The notes beneath the pieces were generated by a model. It saw nothing but the letters and a program-made list of their open reading frames with translations, ran no database searches and was not told the origin of the DNA. From the NCBI GenBank assembly GCA_001598975.1, contig BBXU01002366.1, positions 1 through 37,243 of the forward strand: DNA of 37,243 bases. The letters run 5' to 3'. This document shows, one piece after another, positions 18,901 to 29,742 of this stretch. This DNA comes from Parachlorella kessleri. Taxonomy: Eukaryota > Chlorophyta > Trebouxiophyceae > Chlorellales > Chlorellaceae. Position 1 is the stretch's first letter. Each line of letters opens with the position of its first letter. The position numbers and the translations under genes are program-made.

Positions 18901-19781
18901 ACTGAAGTGACCTGGCATTGTGTAATTCTAGTGACCTACTAGCATGCTGCAGGGAGCCTGCACCTGCACAGCCAGAAGCAGGGCAGGGCCCCCTGCCGCA
19001 TGCCACGCTGGGCAGGCTGGCCACTGGCCGAGCCCAGCAGGTCCAGCAGGCCCTTGGGCAGCCGGCAGGCCAGCGAGGCGTGCTGCTGTCGCTGTGGGGC
19101 AGGCAGGCGCGCAAGGGCAGGCCCGCTACCCGGCGCTCCATACCCCCCGCCCTGCTCACCCAGCCAAGGCCTAGGGAGGGGGGAAGTACCCCCGTCACCT
19201 GGCATGTCGGGCTTGGCTCCCAGCAGCAGCGGGGGCAGCAGGATGTGGAGCGTGGACAGCCGGGTGGGGGGCAGGAGATGGAGGTAGACGGGCGGCAACC
19301 TCCAGCGGGGGTGCCGCCTGCCGGTGCCGCCGGCCCTGCCTCTGCTCCACGTGCGGCAGCCACCAGCGGGCCAGCTGGCAGGTCTGGGCGGCGAGGCGAG
19401 GGCGATCCTGCCAGCCTGGTCGCCGGCAGGGCTGGAACCGGATCCGCGGGCTCCGCCTTTCATGTGTGGGAAGCACCCCCGGCGGCAGCGGCAGCAGCGG
19501 ACGCGGCTGCCCAGCTGCAGGGCCAGGCCCAGTTGGAAGGGAGCCAGCAGGCAGCAGCTGCTGCTGCGGTGGCAGCGCAGGAGGAACGGAGGCCTGCCCA
19601 AGTTGCGGGTGGGGGGAGTAGGGCAGCTCTAGACAGTCGGCTGGCAGAGTTGCCATTGGATGTGCGCATGGCGTTTGAGGCAGGGGTGCAAGCGGGGTTG
19701 CGGGAAGAAGTGGTGGCAACTGCCCTGGCCAGATACTTGGATATTGTTGGGGCGGCCCCTGAACAAGCAAGTGCCTTGTAA
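12996..19781 (+). CDS. Large multi-exon gene of unknown function, Gln-rich segment
   Basis: Phase-consistent exons: 12996-13111, 13345-13427, 13571-13880 (end uncertain), 14444-14547, 14978-15115, 15393-about 15484, about 15590-15675, 15704-16202, 16471-16593, 16876-17260, 17493-17608, 17896-18010 and 18235-about 18410, then a long last exon from about 18951 to TAA at 19781. The structure between 18411 and 18950 is unresolved. Visible features: an acidic N-terminus (MDAGGPAALEDIGRDVEDDP), a basic KRGHKRKAAG patch that could be a nuclear signal, acidic WEEVEEEEDLL, a poly-Gln region (about 15781-15850), charged helices (IGEELRQAERRQRQW) and an Ala/Gln-rich C-terminal region closing with LPLDVRMAFEAGVQAGLREEV. 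I do not recognise a domain. At least three introns begin with GC (15116, 16203, 17261). A nuclear scaffold or regulatory protein is a guess from composition. Exon borders in the middle may be off, and two genes rather than one cannot be excluded near 18411-18950. Confidence 0.55.
15781..15850 (+). repeat. CAG-repeat tract coding for poly-Gln
   Basis: Two interrupted runs of CAG codons (five, then six) separated by a GRP-like spacer lie inside the exon 15704-16202 of the unidentified gene. They encode Gln-rich sequence in the same frame as the flanking helix AATRLELALAAGAEYERARL, so the tract is coding rather than intronic. Confidence 0.7.
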
Positions 19782-20001
19782 ATGACTTGCCTGCAAAGTG
19801 TGCTTCGATTACAAGAGGAAGCGAAAAGGAACTCAGACGTCAAGGCGAGGGTTCCACATGTGTACAGCGCAGTGGAGATGGGCCGACTCGGAAGGTAAGG
19901 GAAGGTTTCAAAGCATCGCAGGGCAAGTAGCAAGAGCAGCAGTGAGGAGATTGTTCACAAGCATAGCAAGCAAAGCAGCAGCACAGTGTTTGTATCAATG
20001 T

Positions 20002-20006
20002 TGTAA
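20002..20006 (+). terminator. TGTAA polyadenylation signal of the unidentified gene
   Basis: TGTAA lies 221 bases after the TAA at 19781, in sequence of lower GC. It supports 19781 as the real end of the gene. The mTERF gene on the other strand ends about 350 bases further on, so the two genes converge here. Confidence 0.6.
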
Positions 20007-20351
20007 CAGGTACATATTAGCGGACATGGAGAACTCTATATTGCAAAGCCTCTTAACACATACACAGGCGCAAAATGCAGCAGAGAGGTAAACACGGTTT
20101 AGCAGACATAAACCGAGGTCGACAGTCTAGACTAGTCGTACAGCAAGCTGGACGGGCAGCTTGTAGTTGGGGAGAAAACTACTGGCTCAGAACTCAGGCG
20201 AGACTCAGACGCACTCTGCATCCCGTCATGCACGTTCAGCTCAACTGTCACACCCTGTTCACGCTACCTGCCACCCATGCTTATGATCCTTGGAAGGGGC
20301 CCGCCAGGGCAGGTCTGCTAGGAGCTCAAACATCAGCTGCTGGCAGCAACA

Positions 20352-21917
20352 TCAGCTAGTGGTGCCTGCCGCTTGCGGGGCAGGCAAGCAGAGGCCCTCC
20401 ACGCTGGCCAGCTCGTCAATGGCAAGCTCCAGCTCCCCCAGGGCTGCGTCATGGTCTTCCTCTACCTGCCGTGCCTGCTGCTGCTCAGGGAGCATGGACA
20501 GCGCGCTGAGCGCCGCAGCCACCCGCCGCAGCCCCGCTGCCACGTCATCGTCGCACAGATAGGTGGTAGGTTGCACCCCTGCCCCAATCGCGTCTCCTAC
20601 GGTGTAGGGAAAGCGAGGGACCTGCGGGGCCCCCTCCACGCTTCCTTCGGCAGCACCAGCTGTCCCGTTGCCGCCGCGGGCTACACCCACATCCCCACCG
20701 CCGCCGCCGCTGCCACCCATGCTGCCGCTGTCCTGCCGGAGGAGTACCGCCGTGTACCGCTGCCGCTCCTCTATGTATGCTTTCAGCCCCAGCCGCGAGT
20801 AGGTGGTGAACAGCTCTCTCAACCTCCCCGCCAGCCTGGCATACATGTCCGGGTACAGCACCAGCAGCAGCCCCACCTCCTCCCTGCTGGCCCCCACCTG
20901 CCGCAACACGTGCCACGTGCCTGCCAGGTGTGCTACCGGCACCTCCCCCAGCTGGGGGTACCGCCGCAGGACCTCCACAGGGCGCCCCCCAAGCTGCTCT
21001 ACCAGCTCTGCCACCGGCTGCAGCTGCTCATCCACGCTCTTGCCCAGCAGGCCGGGGCAGCTGCTGAGTACGACAGCCAGGTCTTCGTCTCGCAGGCCCT
21101 GGGCGTGGAGCCACTCCAGCACGGGCTCCATGTCGTGCTGCCAGCTGAGGCGCAGCAGGGAGGGGCACCTGGCCACCACCATGTCTACGGTGAAGGGGTC
21201 CAGGCCCGCCCGCTGCAGGTGCATGGCAGGCTCAGCAGAGGTGAGAAGGGGGAAGGGGGAGCCACAACTGATAGGCAATAAGGCTTGTGGAATGGTAGTA
21301 CACCGTGTGCAGGCTGCAGCGAGCAACATCCAATTTCCAGGGACAACATGAAGCCTGCATGCATGACACAAGGTCAATAGCAGTAGGATACCTTTTCAAG
21401 CATTTCTCGCACATACAGCTCCGGCGCCCGCAGACCTTGGAGCGTCACAACCTTCAGCAGCCTGTAGGTGATATAAAACAAAAAAAAGCCCTGCCTTCAT
21501 CTTATGGTGGAATGGTGATGAAGGGACGCGGTCCCACAACCTCCTCCCTGTCAACGGCACCGTGGCTTTCCAATATTTGGATACACGGACACCCACGCCC
21601 GAGTGGGACCACTTTTCTGCTGTCCTTGTGGGATTGGACCAAGTTACAGACTGGTGTTACCCTCCTGACCCCTCTCACTTGTGCAGTGCCAGCAAGCCAG
21701 CGTCTAGCCAGCGTCCAAGAATTGATGGCTGCTCCTGCACCACCAGCTGCGTCTGTTGTTGACCCTGCTGCTTCGCAGGTGGAAGACTAGATCCCATGTC
21801 AACGTATGGCCCTCCATGCGTGGCTTGTCTATCTTGCAAGTCAGTCGCAAGGCATCTGCTGGCTTGCTGAACGAGAAAGTACTGCGTTCGCAAAGCTTGG
21901 ATGTGTGATCGAAGCAT
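20352..21917 (-). CDS. mTERF-family organellar nucleic-acid-binding protein, 3 exons
   Basis: Exons 21917-21679, 21461-21392 and 21212-20352 (minus) join in phase (splits after CACAA and after GAAAAG) to 389 residues. The middle of the protein has tandem mTERF-like helix-helix-turn repeats: RAGLDPFTVDMVVARCPSLL, LRDEDLAVVLSSCPGLLGKS, LGGRPVEVLRRYPQLGE and VGASREEVGLLLVLYPDMYA, each with the characteristic Pro in the second helix. A Gly-rich insert and an acidic helical tail follow. mTERF proteins bind DNA or RNA in plastids and mitochondria to control transcription termination, splicing or translation. The basic N-terminus (MLRSHIQALRTQYFLVQQASR) is consistent with an organelle presequence. 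The gene is divergent from petJ. The subfamily cannot be set from sight. Confidence 0.85.
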
Positions 21918-22156
21918 GTTGGCCTTGGGTCAACGAGCGCTGAGGTGCACTGGAAGGAACTAGGGAACTCTGTCATGCCCAGTGGTCCGTCACAATGCTG
22001 AGCGTGCTGGCCACCGTCCAAGGCATATCTCAGGATACTTACGAGATCACAGGATACTTACGACTTCATCTTTGCAAAGTGCTGGATCCCTAACCAAGTG
22101 TTGGCAGAAAACACAAGACACAAGTACAGCATACGCGGTGCTAGTGTGTCGTGGCC
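21918..22156. promoter_or_regulatory. Shared divergent promoter of the mTERF gene and petJ
   Basis: Only 239 bases separate the two start codons, which point away from each other. The stretch contains a 14-bp direct repeat caggatacttacga (22031-22044 and 22050-22063) and a GTAC at 22124-22127, 30 bases before the petJ ATG. A further GTAC at 21879-21882 lies in the first mTERF exon. GTAC is the core of copper-response elements that drive the cytochrome c6 gene of Chlamydomonas reinhardtii through CRR1. One GTAC is expected by chance about every 256 bases, so the match alone is weak. Confidence 0.5.
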
Positions 22157-23027
22157 ATGATGGCAGCAACAGTCAACCAGTGCAGTCTCCAGGCCCCCCA
22201 GGTGATGGCAAGACAACCTCCAGTTAGGTTCGGGCTACCTTCCTACCCTGACTCGCAGGTCACCCTGTTCAAGGCCGACAGTAAGGTGCCTGCGATAGGA
22301 CCAGACTTTGTGTGGACCGGCTGCAGGCCAGGCAGCAGGCGTATGAACCAGTGGTGATGCCAGCAAGGCGGGTCGCTGCTAGCCTTGGGGCTGCTGTACT
22401 GGTTGCCTCTGCTGTGGTGATGCCAGCCATAGCTGCCGACCTAGTTCTCGGAGAAGAAATCTTCTCCAACAACTGCGGTACGCTGGACGCTGCTGTCACA
22501 GCCCCTGCCCGGTCCCTTGAACTCCGGCAACTTGATCTACTCCCTGGCTGCACTCAAGGAGCCATCAATTTCAACCAACACAACTCCAGGTGGTGCTTCC
22601 ACTTCTTCTGGCCTGCACTGACTACCCTGTTTGAATCTCATGATGTGCAGCTGTCTGTCATGCTGGGGGTCTGAACAACATTGCTGGGGAGGAGAAACAC
22701 ACGCTGAAGAAGGACGCCCTCCTGAAATACAACCTATTCAGCGTGGATGCCATCGTGAACCAGGTATCGTGGAGTGGTCTTTTGTGCACGCCCATAGTGC
22801 TACGCAAGGCCAGCGCCCACCCACCTTTTCCTGCAGTCAGCAACTGGCCCGTGAGATAAATGGAGGTTGGGGTGGTTGAGAGTGGCAAGGGCTTGTGGCT
22901 AGCGTGCCGCCTGCAGGTGAACCAAGGCAAGGACGCGATGCCACCTTTCAATGGTGTCCTGTCAGAAGAAGAGATTGCAGCTGTGGCTAGCTTTGTATAT
23001 GATCAGGCCAGCGGCGACAAGTGGTAG
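22157..23027 (+). CDS. petJ: Cytochrome c6 precursor (plastid lumen electron carrier), 4 exons
   Basis: Exons 22157-22258, 22327-22477, 22651-22763 and 22917-23027 join in phase to 158 residues. The presequence is bipartite: a basic, Ser/Pro-containing plastid transit region followed by twin Arg and a hydrophobic segment (ARRVAASLGAAVLVASAVVM) and an Ala-x-Ala cleavage site before ADLVLGEEIF. The mature protein (about 88 residues) has the haem-binding motif CAVCH, which is created across the splice at 22477/22651, the distal ligand Met in KDAMPPF, and the closing helix VASFVYDQASGDKW typical of algal cytochrome c6. It shuttles electrons from cytochrome b6f to photosystem I, in place of plastocyanin when copper is scarce. 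The first intron donor (cag|gtcacc) is weak but is the only in-phase choice found. No TGTAA was seen in the 280 bases after the stop. Confidence 0.94.
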
Positions 23028-23311
23028 GTATTCAATGGTAGTGAGGGTGAGCACTCATAGCCTTGCCCATGATGGATGGTAGCTTGCTTGTGCTGTAGGC
23101 GGGTCTTGGCTGTGTCCCTGGTCCTGACATGCTGACGGACCTTGGCAAGGCGCCCAGTTCTTTTGTATTCTGGCCGGACAGTTGCTGCCTGGGTAGGCCA
23201 TGGAGTCTTGTGGTTGCACAACAAGGGCAGGCGAACCCACCCTGTCTTCAGGGATTAGCGACGACTTGACAGACCTGGCAAGGCTCACCTGTTGAAAAAG
23301 CTTAATCAAGA

Positions 23312-25314
23312 ATGATGATCCTTGACGAAGAGATGTACGTGCTGGCAGCTGACACAGATGAACGGCATCCATGCCTGGTGGGCAGCAAAAACATCCTTCT
23401 GCACTTTTCCTCCGGCGCCTCTGCTGTGCATGCTGCTGGCCTTGCGCCCACCCTAAACACTGATGCCGCACGGTGGCCCTACGGTCGCAAGTACGCACTG
23501 GAAAACCAAGCAGCCATGGTGGAGAGGCTCCAGCGCACGAAAGGTGGCGATCTGGGGGAGGTGCTGCGCAACCAAGTCAGCAAGATAGAGCGGCACAGGT
23601 CCGAAAGCCCTCAATCTGCTGCAGAAGATATTGATGTGCTACAGGCTCTCCTTGACTCTTGGCTGGCGTATCGGGCAGGTGGGTAGCACCATGACGGTGA
23701 TGAAGGCAAGGACCCTTGAGTTAGCGTGAAGTGGCCAGACCATTAGGGGATGAGGCTGACCCTGTCGCCCATCCCCGCTTAATAGAAAAGTCGCACTGAG
23801 CATGGAGGAATCCAAGTGCAACTGTGGTGCAGGTCAGCCGAGGGAGTGCGTGGAGCTGTTTGGACGCAGTGTGCAGCACAACAGTGCGATGCAAGTGCAC
23901 CCGCGTACCGACCCAGCCTACTACAGCTTTCTCTTGAGGTCCTTGGAAGCAGCAGAGAGCCTAGGGATAGACCCAGCCACAGCAGCTGCCGCCAGAGCGT
24001 TCTTATGTGTCAGCGACCCGAAGGCCCTTCGTCTAGATGACACAAGAGCTGGCCTCCTGTTAAGGGACCTTGCAGGTTGGTTTGCCCATCAGCTACGCAT
24101 GATCCCACCTAATTTGCAAGGTGTTATAAGACTGCCGGCCCCATCTGCTTCCGGGCCGTCCGCAGGGATATTTGAATGCGACCTGGAAGCAGTGCAGATC
24201 TGGATTGCAGGTGCCTGCTGCGCACGCTTGCTTGCATGCCAGGTGCCCTGAAGCTGGGCAACCTTTGAACCGCAGAGGCGCACCGCACCGCGTGGTGGGT
24301 GCAGTACGCGCAGGCCACATGGCAAGTGATGCACGGCGACCAGCGCGGCAGTGCGGAGTCCCTCACCCGCGCTATCCTGGCGGGGGGGCCCTACGGCCTG
24401 TATTATAGCAGAGGCAGGTGCGTTGTTGAAACTCCGGGATGCCCGTCATGTCTAGGCTGTCAGCCATGGGTTGAAGCGAGCGGTGGCTATGTCATGCTCA
24501 ACCAAGCACTGCCACCGTGTGAATGGGGCAAAGAGAGATGGCCTGGAAGCAGCCTTCCCAGTGGCCGCTGGCTCCACGGGTCAAGCCTGTTTGCAGGACA
24601 TTCTCCTACCAGGAGAAGCAGCAGCAGTCGGCCCGGGACTTTGCCAAGTTCCTCGAGCTTGCCCCCCGGGATAACCGGAACCGCCCAGATGCATACTATG
24701 CGCTGTCGCTTAATGCAGCAATGGCCAAGGACATGGCCACCGCAAAGCGCAGGTCAGTCTGGGAGGGAAGCTCGGGCTGATCCCATCCGCCTTCCCTGGG
24801 GGCTATCACTGACAGTCTTGTCTGTGGTGTGGAGGTGGAGTGCACGGTGCCTTGCTGTGCCTTGTACGGTAGGTGCGGGGCTCAATCACTGCTAATCGCC
24901 CAGTGGCAGTCATGCCGAAGTGAGCCAAGCTTAGCAAGGTTGTGCAAGCTACGAGTCAACTTAGCGGCCCTGCAGCCCGGCCATAACAACCCATGGAAGG
25001 CTGCCGTGTGGTTGATGTGGCAGCACTGGGTGCCTAGACCCCTGCCCGGCGGCTGCAATGAGGCAACCTGTCCTCATACTTGGGGATTTCGACTGTTCAT
25101 GGCAGCTATTGTGATCTTAGGTGTGGGTACTCCGGGTCTGCAGTGTGCAAGGGGTCCTTAGTGGTACGACCACGTCCTAGCAGACATATTGATCTGTGGA
25201 GAGTGGCTGCGCAGGTTTGCAGAAGGGGAGGCGGCTGAAGCGGATGTGGCACCATGGGTGGGGTACACCATGTCGGAGGTGAAGCAGATGGCCCACCTGT
25301 TCCTCCAAGCCTGA
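23312..25314 (+). CDS. TPR-like protein of unknown function, 6 exons
   Basis: Exons 23312-23678, 23833-24120, 24276-24417, 24597-24752, 24904-24919 and 25162-25314 join in phase to 373 residues. The 16-base exon (24904-24919) is inferred because it alone reconciles the phase of its neighbours. The N-terminal third is helical with no motif that I know (LLHFSSGASAVHAAG, ALLDSWLAYRAG). The second half has paired-helix segments such as WWVQYAQATWQVMHGD, ESLTRAILAGGPYGLYYS, KQQQSARDFAKFLELAPRD and AYYALSLNAAMAKDMATAKR, resembling TPR repeats. The C-terminus is DILICGEWLRRFAEGEA followed by MSEVKQMAHLFLQA. It is likely a scaffold or adaptor, but the family is not identified. The ATG at 23312 is the first in the exon; an upstream exon is possible. 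Confidence 0.6.
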
Positions 25315-26036
25315 CATGGACCAGGGAGGCGGGAACCCCTCCCGGGGCTGACCGCCTTCTTGGATGCACCCTAACACGACAGTGCAGCATGACTAGGCCG
25401 GGTTCGTCATAGTGGCAGGGTGCAGCCTAACAGGTGGAGTAGCTGGACGACAGGTGTGCGCGGGCTGCCCATTGACGATGCTGGTGTCCTCCGCTGAAAT
25501 GGATGGTGCCAGCTTATGGCATCACCCCTGACTGTACCAACTCAACCTCTAACATGGTTTGGTCCTGAGGTGCGCAATAAGGTAGTGAGGGGTATCCCTT
25601 GACTTGTACGAAAGGATCCAAATCCGTACAGAACATAACCCTCAAAACAGTCCATTACAAACAGGAAGAAGCACCGAGAGACCAAAAGCAGGAGATCCAC
25701 AGCTGAGCTTTGCGCTACCCTGGACAAACTGCCACATGCGCCACAACATAGAAGCGAGCAGAAGGGAGATCACTCTTGCAATACATAGTAGTAGACACAA
25801 GTGCCGCATAATTGTCTGTCAGTGCTGCTGAGAAAGACGCTGAGTGTCATGCATTTCTATTATGCCGGGCCGGCATCAGTACCCTACCACACCCACTCGC
25901 CTGCCATCTTGGGCGCCGGCTCTCCTTAACCACAGTGCCTGTTCTCACTCTCCTCACCAGTACTCAATGTGTAGTATTGCCACATACAATGGGACCACCA
26001 GGGTCAAAACCTCAACCCCCCTTCAGCTGAGGCTTC
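25315..26036. other. Intergenic region between convergent genes
   Basis: No exon was found. TTACA at 25655-25659 is a reverse-strand TGTAA, 378 bases past the MFS transporter stop, and may be its poly(A) signal. The part from 25600 to 26030 is AT-richer, consistent with a 3' UTR. Confidence 0.4.
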
Positions 26037-29000
26037 TCATGCCGCCTTGGCCTTGGTTGCCGGCAGCAGGTCGTCCCTGCCCAGGTGCCCAAACACACTG
26101 AACAGCAGCAGGGCCACAATGGAGAGCGCGGAGGCGGTGGCCCCGCCCAGGAAGCACCCGATGTTGCCAAACCCCTTCTGGGTGGTGAGGTCGGCCAGCC
26201 GGCCTGCCAGCACGTTGGAGTAGGCCAGCACCACGCCTGCGCACAGGTGGCGGCAGGGGGGGGGGGGTCCCGGCTAGAGTTGGGCAAGGCCCTGCGCTAG
26301 CACGACAAGGCAAAACATGGGTGTTCCCCTGCGGCAGCTGGTGCAGAGTGTCCTGCTTTTGCCGTGTCTGCCCATTGCAGGTGGAGTGCCGCACATGGCA
26401 ACAGCGCACCAGCACGCCAGCAAGAGCTGTCCCACGGGTCACCCGCAGCCAACACATGGCCCCACTGCTGCCCTCCCACCTGCCTCCATACCCCTGCACT
26501 ACTGCCTCCCTTGCCTCCCTCTGTGTCTCACCCAGCACCATGTCTGTGAAGCTCCATGCGGTGCCGCTGATCTTGCCCAGGCCCGGGATGCTGTCCTTGG
26601 GGATGTAGGTTGACAGCATGCCCACGCTCACGCCGTGAGTCATGGCCATGTGTGTGCCCAGAAACAGCGCGCCCAGCATCATGCCTGCTTGAAGGGAGCG
26701 CACCAGGCAGCCGCACCATGTCAGCTTGGGACAAACCAGAAACCCCGTACATTGGCTGGAAGCATGATACAGGCGGGATGAGCATCCCTTCCACGAAGCC
26801 AGGCTGCTTGGCAGGTGCTTTCTTGCTTGCTGCGACGGTTGCGCCACCAGTGTCTTCTCCTGCTGAGGCATCCTTTTTCTTGATATATAATGTTCTGTAT
26901 GCTTTGCTATCAACCATCCACACCCGATCCAACCTCAAGCAAGTGCCGTTCTTTCATCCTTCACCCCAACTGGCTTACCCAGCGCGGACGGCATGAAGGC
27001 AAAGGCCAGGTTGGCCGCGATCAGCGCCGCAATGCCCACCACTAGCACCGTGTTGCGCGCCCTCGCCCCAGACTTGGCCTGAATGCCCGCCGGTGTGGCC
27101 AGCACCGCCTGGGGCACCATGGCTACGGGGATGAGCACAGGCAGCATCGCCTTGTCCATCACCTGCAGGCGGGGAAGGGAGAGAGCGACCGGAAGCAACA
27201 TCAGCCAGGCGATTCTTGATGGTAGGTATGCTGCCGCACCGCAAGAACACTTAGAAACGTAACGAGGCACAAATGGGTCTGGGGAAGCAGGATGGCCCGC
27301 GGTTTCCCTAGGAGATACGAGAAGGACAAGGGAAATTGCAGATGACTTTGCAGCGCAGGGCTGCCTCCCACCCTGTACTCAACTGACTGCCAGTGTGAGG
27401 GTCTTGCCTAATTTAAAGCGTAACGTCAACTGACCATGCTGCTGTGTGGGCCAATACAGAGCCACTGTGCACTGTGCCCACAAACCACAAAATCCAAGAC
27501 AATAGTGTGCCATGGCATGCACCACGGTCCGGAGGGGGAGACAAATGTATTTCAGGGTCCTGGTCAACACCCAGGCAGCTAGCTAGCTGGTCATGACAAA
27601 CGACCCCTGCCGAAGGCCTCTTCCCAGCCACCCCTCCTCACCGTCTTGGCGCGCAGCGTGCCGAAGGACATGTCATACCGCGCCATGTACAGGATTCCAA
27701 CCACCACCAGCGCCTGCCAGTATGCGGGCTGGAATGCCGTCAGCAGCGCGCGCCCCTTGTCCAGCAGGCTCAGCGTGGACTCCTCCTCGCCACCGCTGCT
27801 GCTCGGCTCTGCAGCAGGTAGAGCACTGCAAAGCTGGGCTTCCACAACCCTATACGTGGCATGTGCCTCCACTTGGAACGCACAGTGTGGTGTGATTGGG
27901 GAGCTGCCAGCCCCACAAGGCTGCCACTGTGAGTGCAGCTAGGCAAGGCCGCTTCGTCATGCAGCGCCGACTGCTTTACAGGCTGCTGCCTGTGAGGGCA
28001 GCTCAGGCGTACCGTGCTTCTGCTAACCGTTGCTTGTAAGCGGTCCCCCTGGCCAGAGCCTAGCCAGGCTTGCGGAGCCTTCCTACAACTCTGTTGAACC
28101 CCCAGGCCGACTTGAGAGCAGCCCCTGCCGCACCACCAGCCCGTGCACCGTGTAACCTCACATCCCCTAACCCGGCTCACCAGGCTTGATGCGGGCGCGC
28201 CCCTTGACCTTTCGGAACGCCGTTGCCACCAGCACCAGCGCCAGCACCCCGGGTATGGTAGACAGCGCAAAGCAGAGCTCGTAGTTGCGCCCTGACAGCT
28301 TGAAGGCAGCAGCCGCGGTCAGCGCGCCCAGCAGCATCCCCAGCGTGGCCATAGCGTGTCGGAGGCCGAATGCGGCGGAGGGACTTTCACCAGAGTGTGC
28401 TGCCAGCTCCCCAATGAGCGCCTTGGAAGGAGCCTCGCGCACGCCCTTGCTCACGCGGTCAAATACCTGCACGTGACAAACCACAAGCAATGCGGGAGGG
28501 GATACTGAGCATGGGAGCAGAGGAGGCTGGGGACTGCTAGGGTCCCCACTGGGAGGTAGGCACACTCGATTGATTTTGGGTTCCGGTGGGGTGCAGCTGG
28601 GACGAGAGTGAGATGTGGACCTACTTTGCAAGCACCATGGGACCGAAGGGTAGGTTGGGGCGGTGGCTCTATGGTATGGCACACCTGTGCGCATGCTGGG
28701 CAGGTTGCCATGCAACCCGCAGCGGCACAGCTAGGGGGTGCAGCACTTTGCTCTGCGCTCACCTTGGCAAAGGTAATCCAGTACAGGCAGGCGCTGGTGC
28801 CCAGTGTGGCGTAAACCCATCCGCTGGCCGCGAACATGGGCTTGTTGATGGTGGTCAGCAGCGTGCCAAAGATGACCATGCGGGCGGGCGACAGCAGGTC
28901 CGCCAGGGTGCCGCTGATGCTGCCGGAGGCCTTGGCCATGAACTGAGTCAGCGCCTGCAGGTTGCCAATCTGCGGTAGCACACACCCACAATGCTGGCAG

Positions 29001-29742
29001 TGAGCTCATCATGCTAGTAGAGTCCCAAGTGATTGCCGGGTTGCACATCTTCAGTGAGCTGCTTGAAGGCTCCTCCGAACGCATGCACGACCGACAAGGA
29101 AGCCGCGCCAGCCTCCCTCCTCAGCCGCAATGCCATCACTAAACGACCTCCTCCATTCTGACAAGGGAGCGGCATCTCTGGCTACGATATCCTGGGGTTT
29201 TGACCTGTTGATAGGCTGACCCCTGACCTTGGTGTTGGTGAGGTGGAGTACCTCGCTCAGGTAGAGCGGCATATATGTCTCCACCATGAGGGTAGCCACT
29301 GAGCCGAGCATCTGGGCTGCAAAATGGCAGCAACTCTGCCTCAGTCCAAGCTACAGGTTGGCGCCCAAAGTTTGCTTGGCCCACCAGGGAGGGTTGCAGT
29401 CCAAGGTAACACTCACTCCTTGCTGATCATCTGCACCTCACCTGTGCACAGGGCCAACAACTTGGCGTTGGCCCTTGTGTTGCTCAGAGGAGTGAGTAGG
29501 GTTCCGATTGCCTTGGCCGGGGCTGCCAACACCCTGGGTACTGCGGGGCTGGGAGCATACCCTCCATCGGCTGGGACTGCTGCAGCTGCCCGAGTGATAG
29601 GTTGTCGGCGTTGCTGCTGGAATCGCCTAGGAAAGGCTAGCCGTGACTGAAGGTGAGGGTGGCAGGGTTCATGAACGAGCAGTTGGGCCGCATGCAGGGG
29701 CCTGGTGCCGGGTCGTGACCCCAGCAGCGGTGCAGCAAGCAT
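26037..29742 (-). CDS. Major facilitator superfamily transporter with plastid-type N-terminus, 8 exons
   Basis: Exons on the minus strand (29742-29442, 29316-29228, 28969-28763, 28466-28181, 27808-27642, 27162-26979, 26684-26532, 26236-26037) join in phase to 528 residues. Residues 1 to about 85 are rich in Arg, Ala, Pro and Ser (RRFQQQRRQPITRAAAAVP), like a chloroplast transit peptide. About 12 hydrophobic segments follow, for example VETYMPLYLSEVLHL, LGMLLGALTAAAAF, VLVVGIAALIAANLAFAF and GGATASALSIVALLLFSVFG. The cytoplasmic loop motif DRVSKGVREAPSKALI matches the DRxGKGxRxAPRDALI signature of a bacterial MFS subgroup, with Ser-Lys in place of Arg-Asp, followed by FGLRHAMATLG. Substrate unknown. 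Inference: an inner-envelope or other membrane carrier of bacterial ancestry. Confidence 0.9.

Noticed and set aside
18939..19601. 220-codon reverse open frame
   Set aside because: It is antisense to the last exon of the plus-strand gene, whose stop is backed by a TGTAA signal.
20373..21281. 302-codon plus-strand open frame
   Set aside because: It is the antisense shadow of the mTERF repeats. The minus-strand reading has clear mTERF motifs and phase-matched introns.
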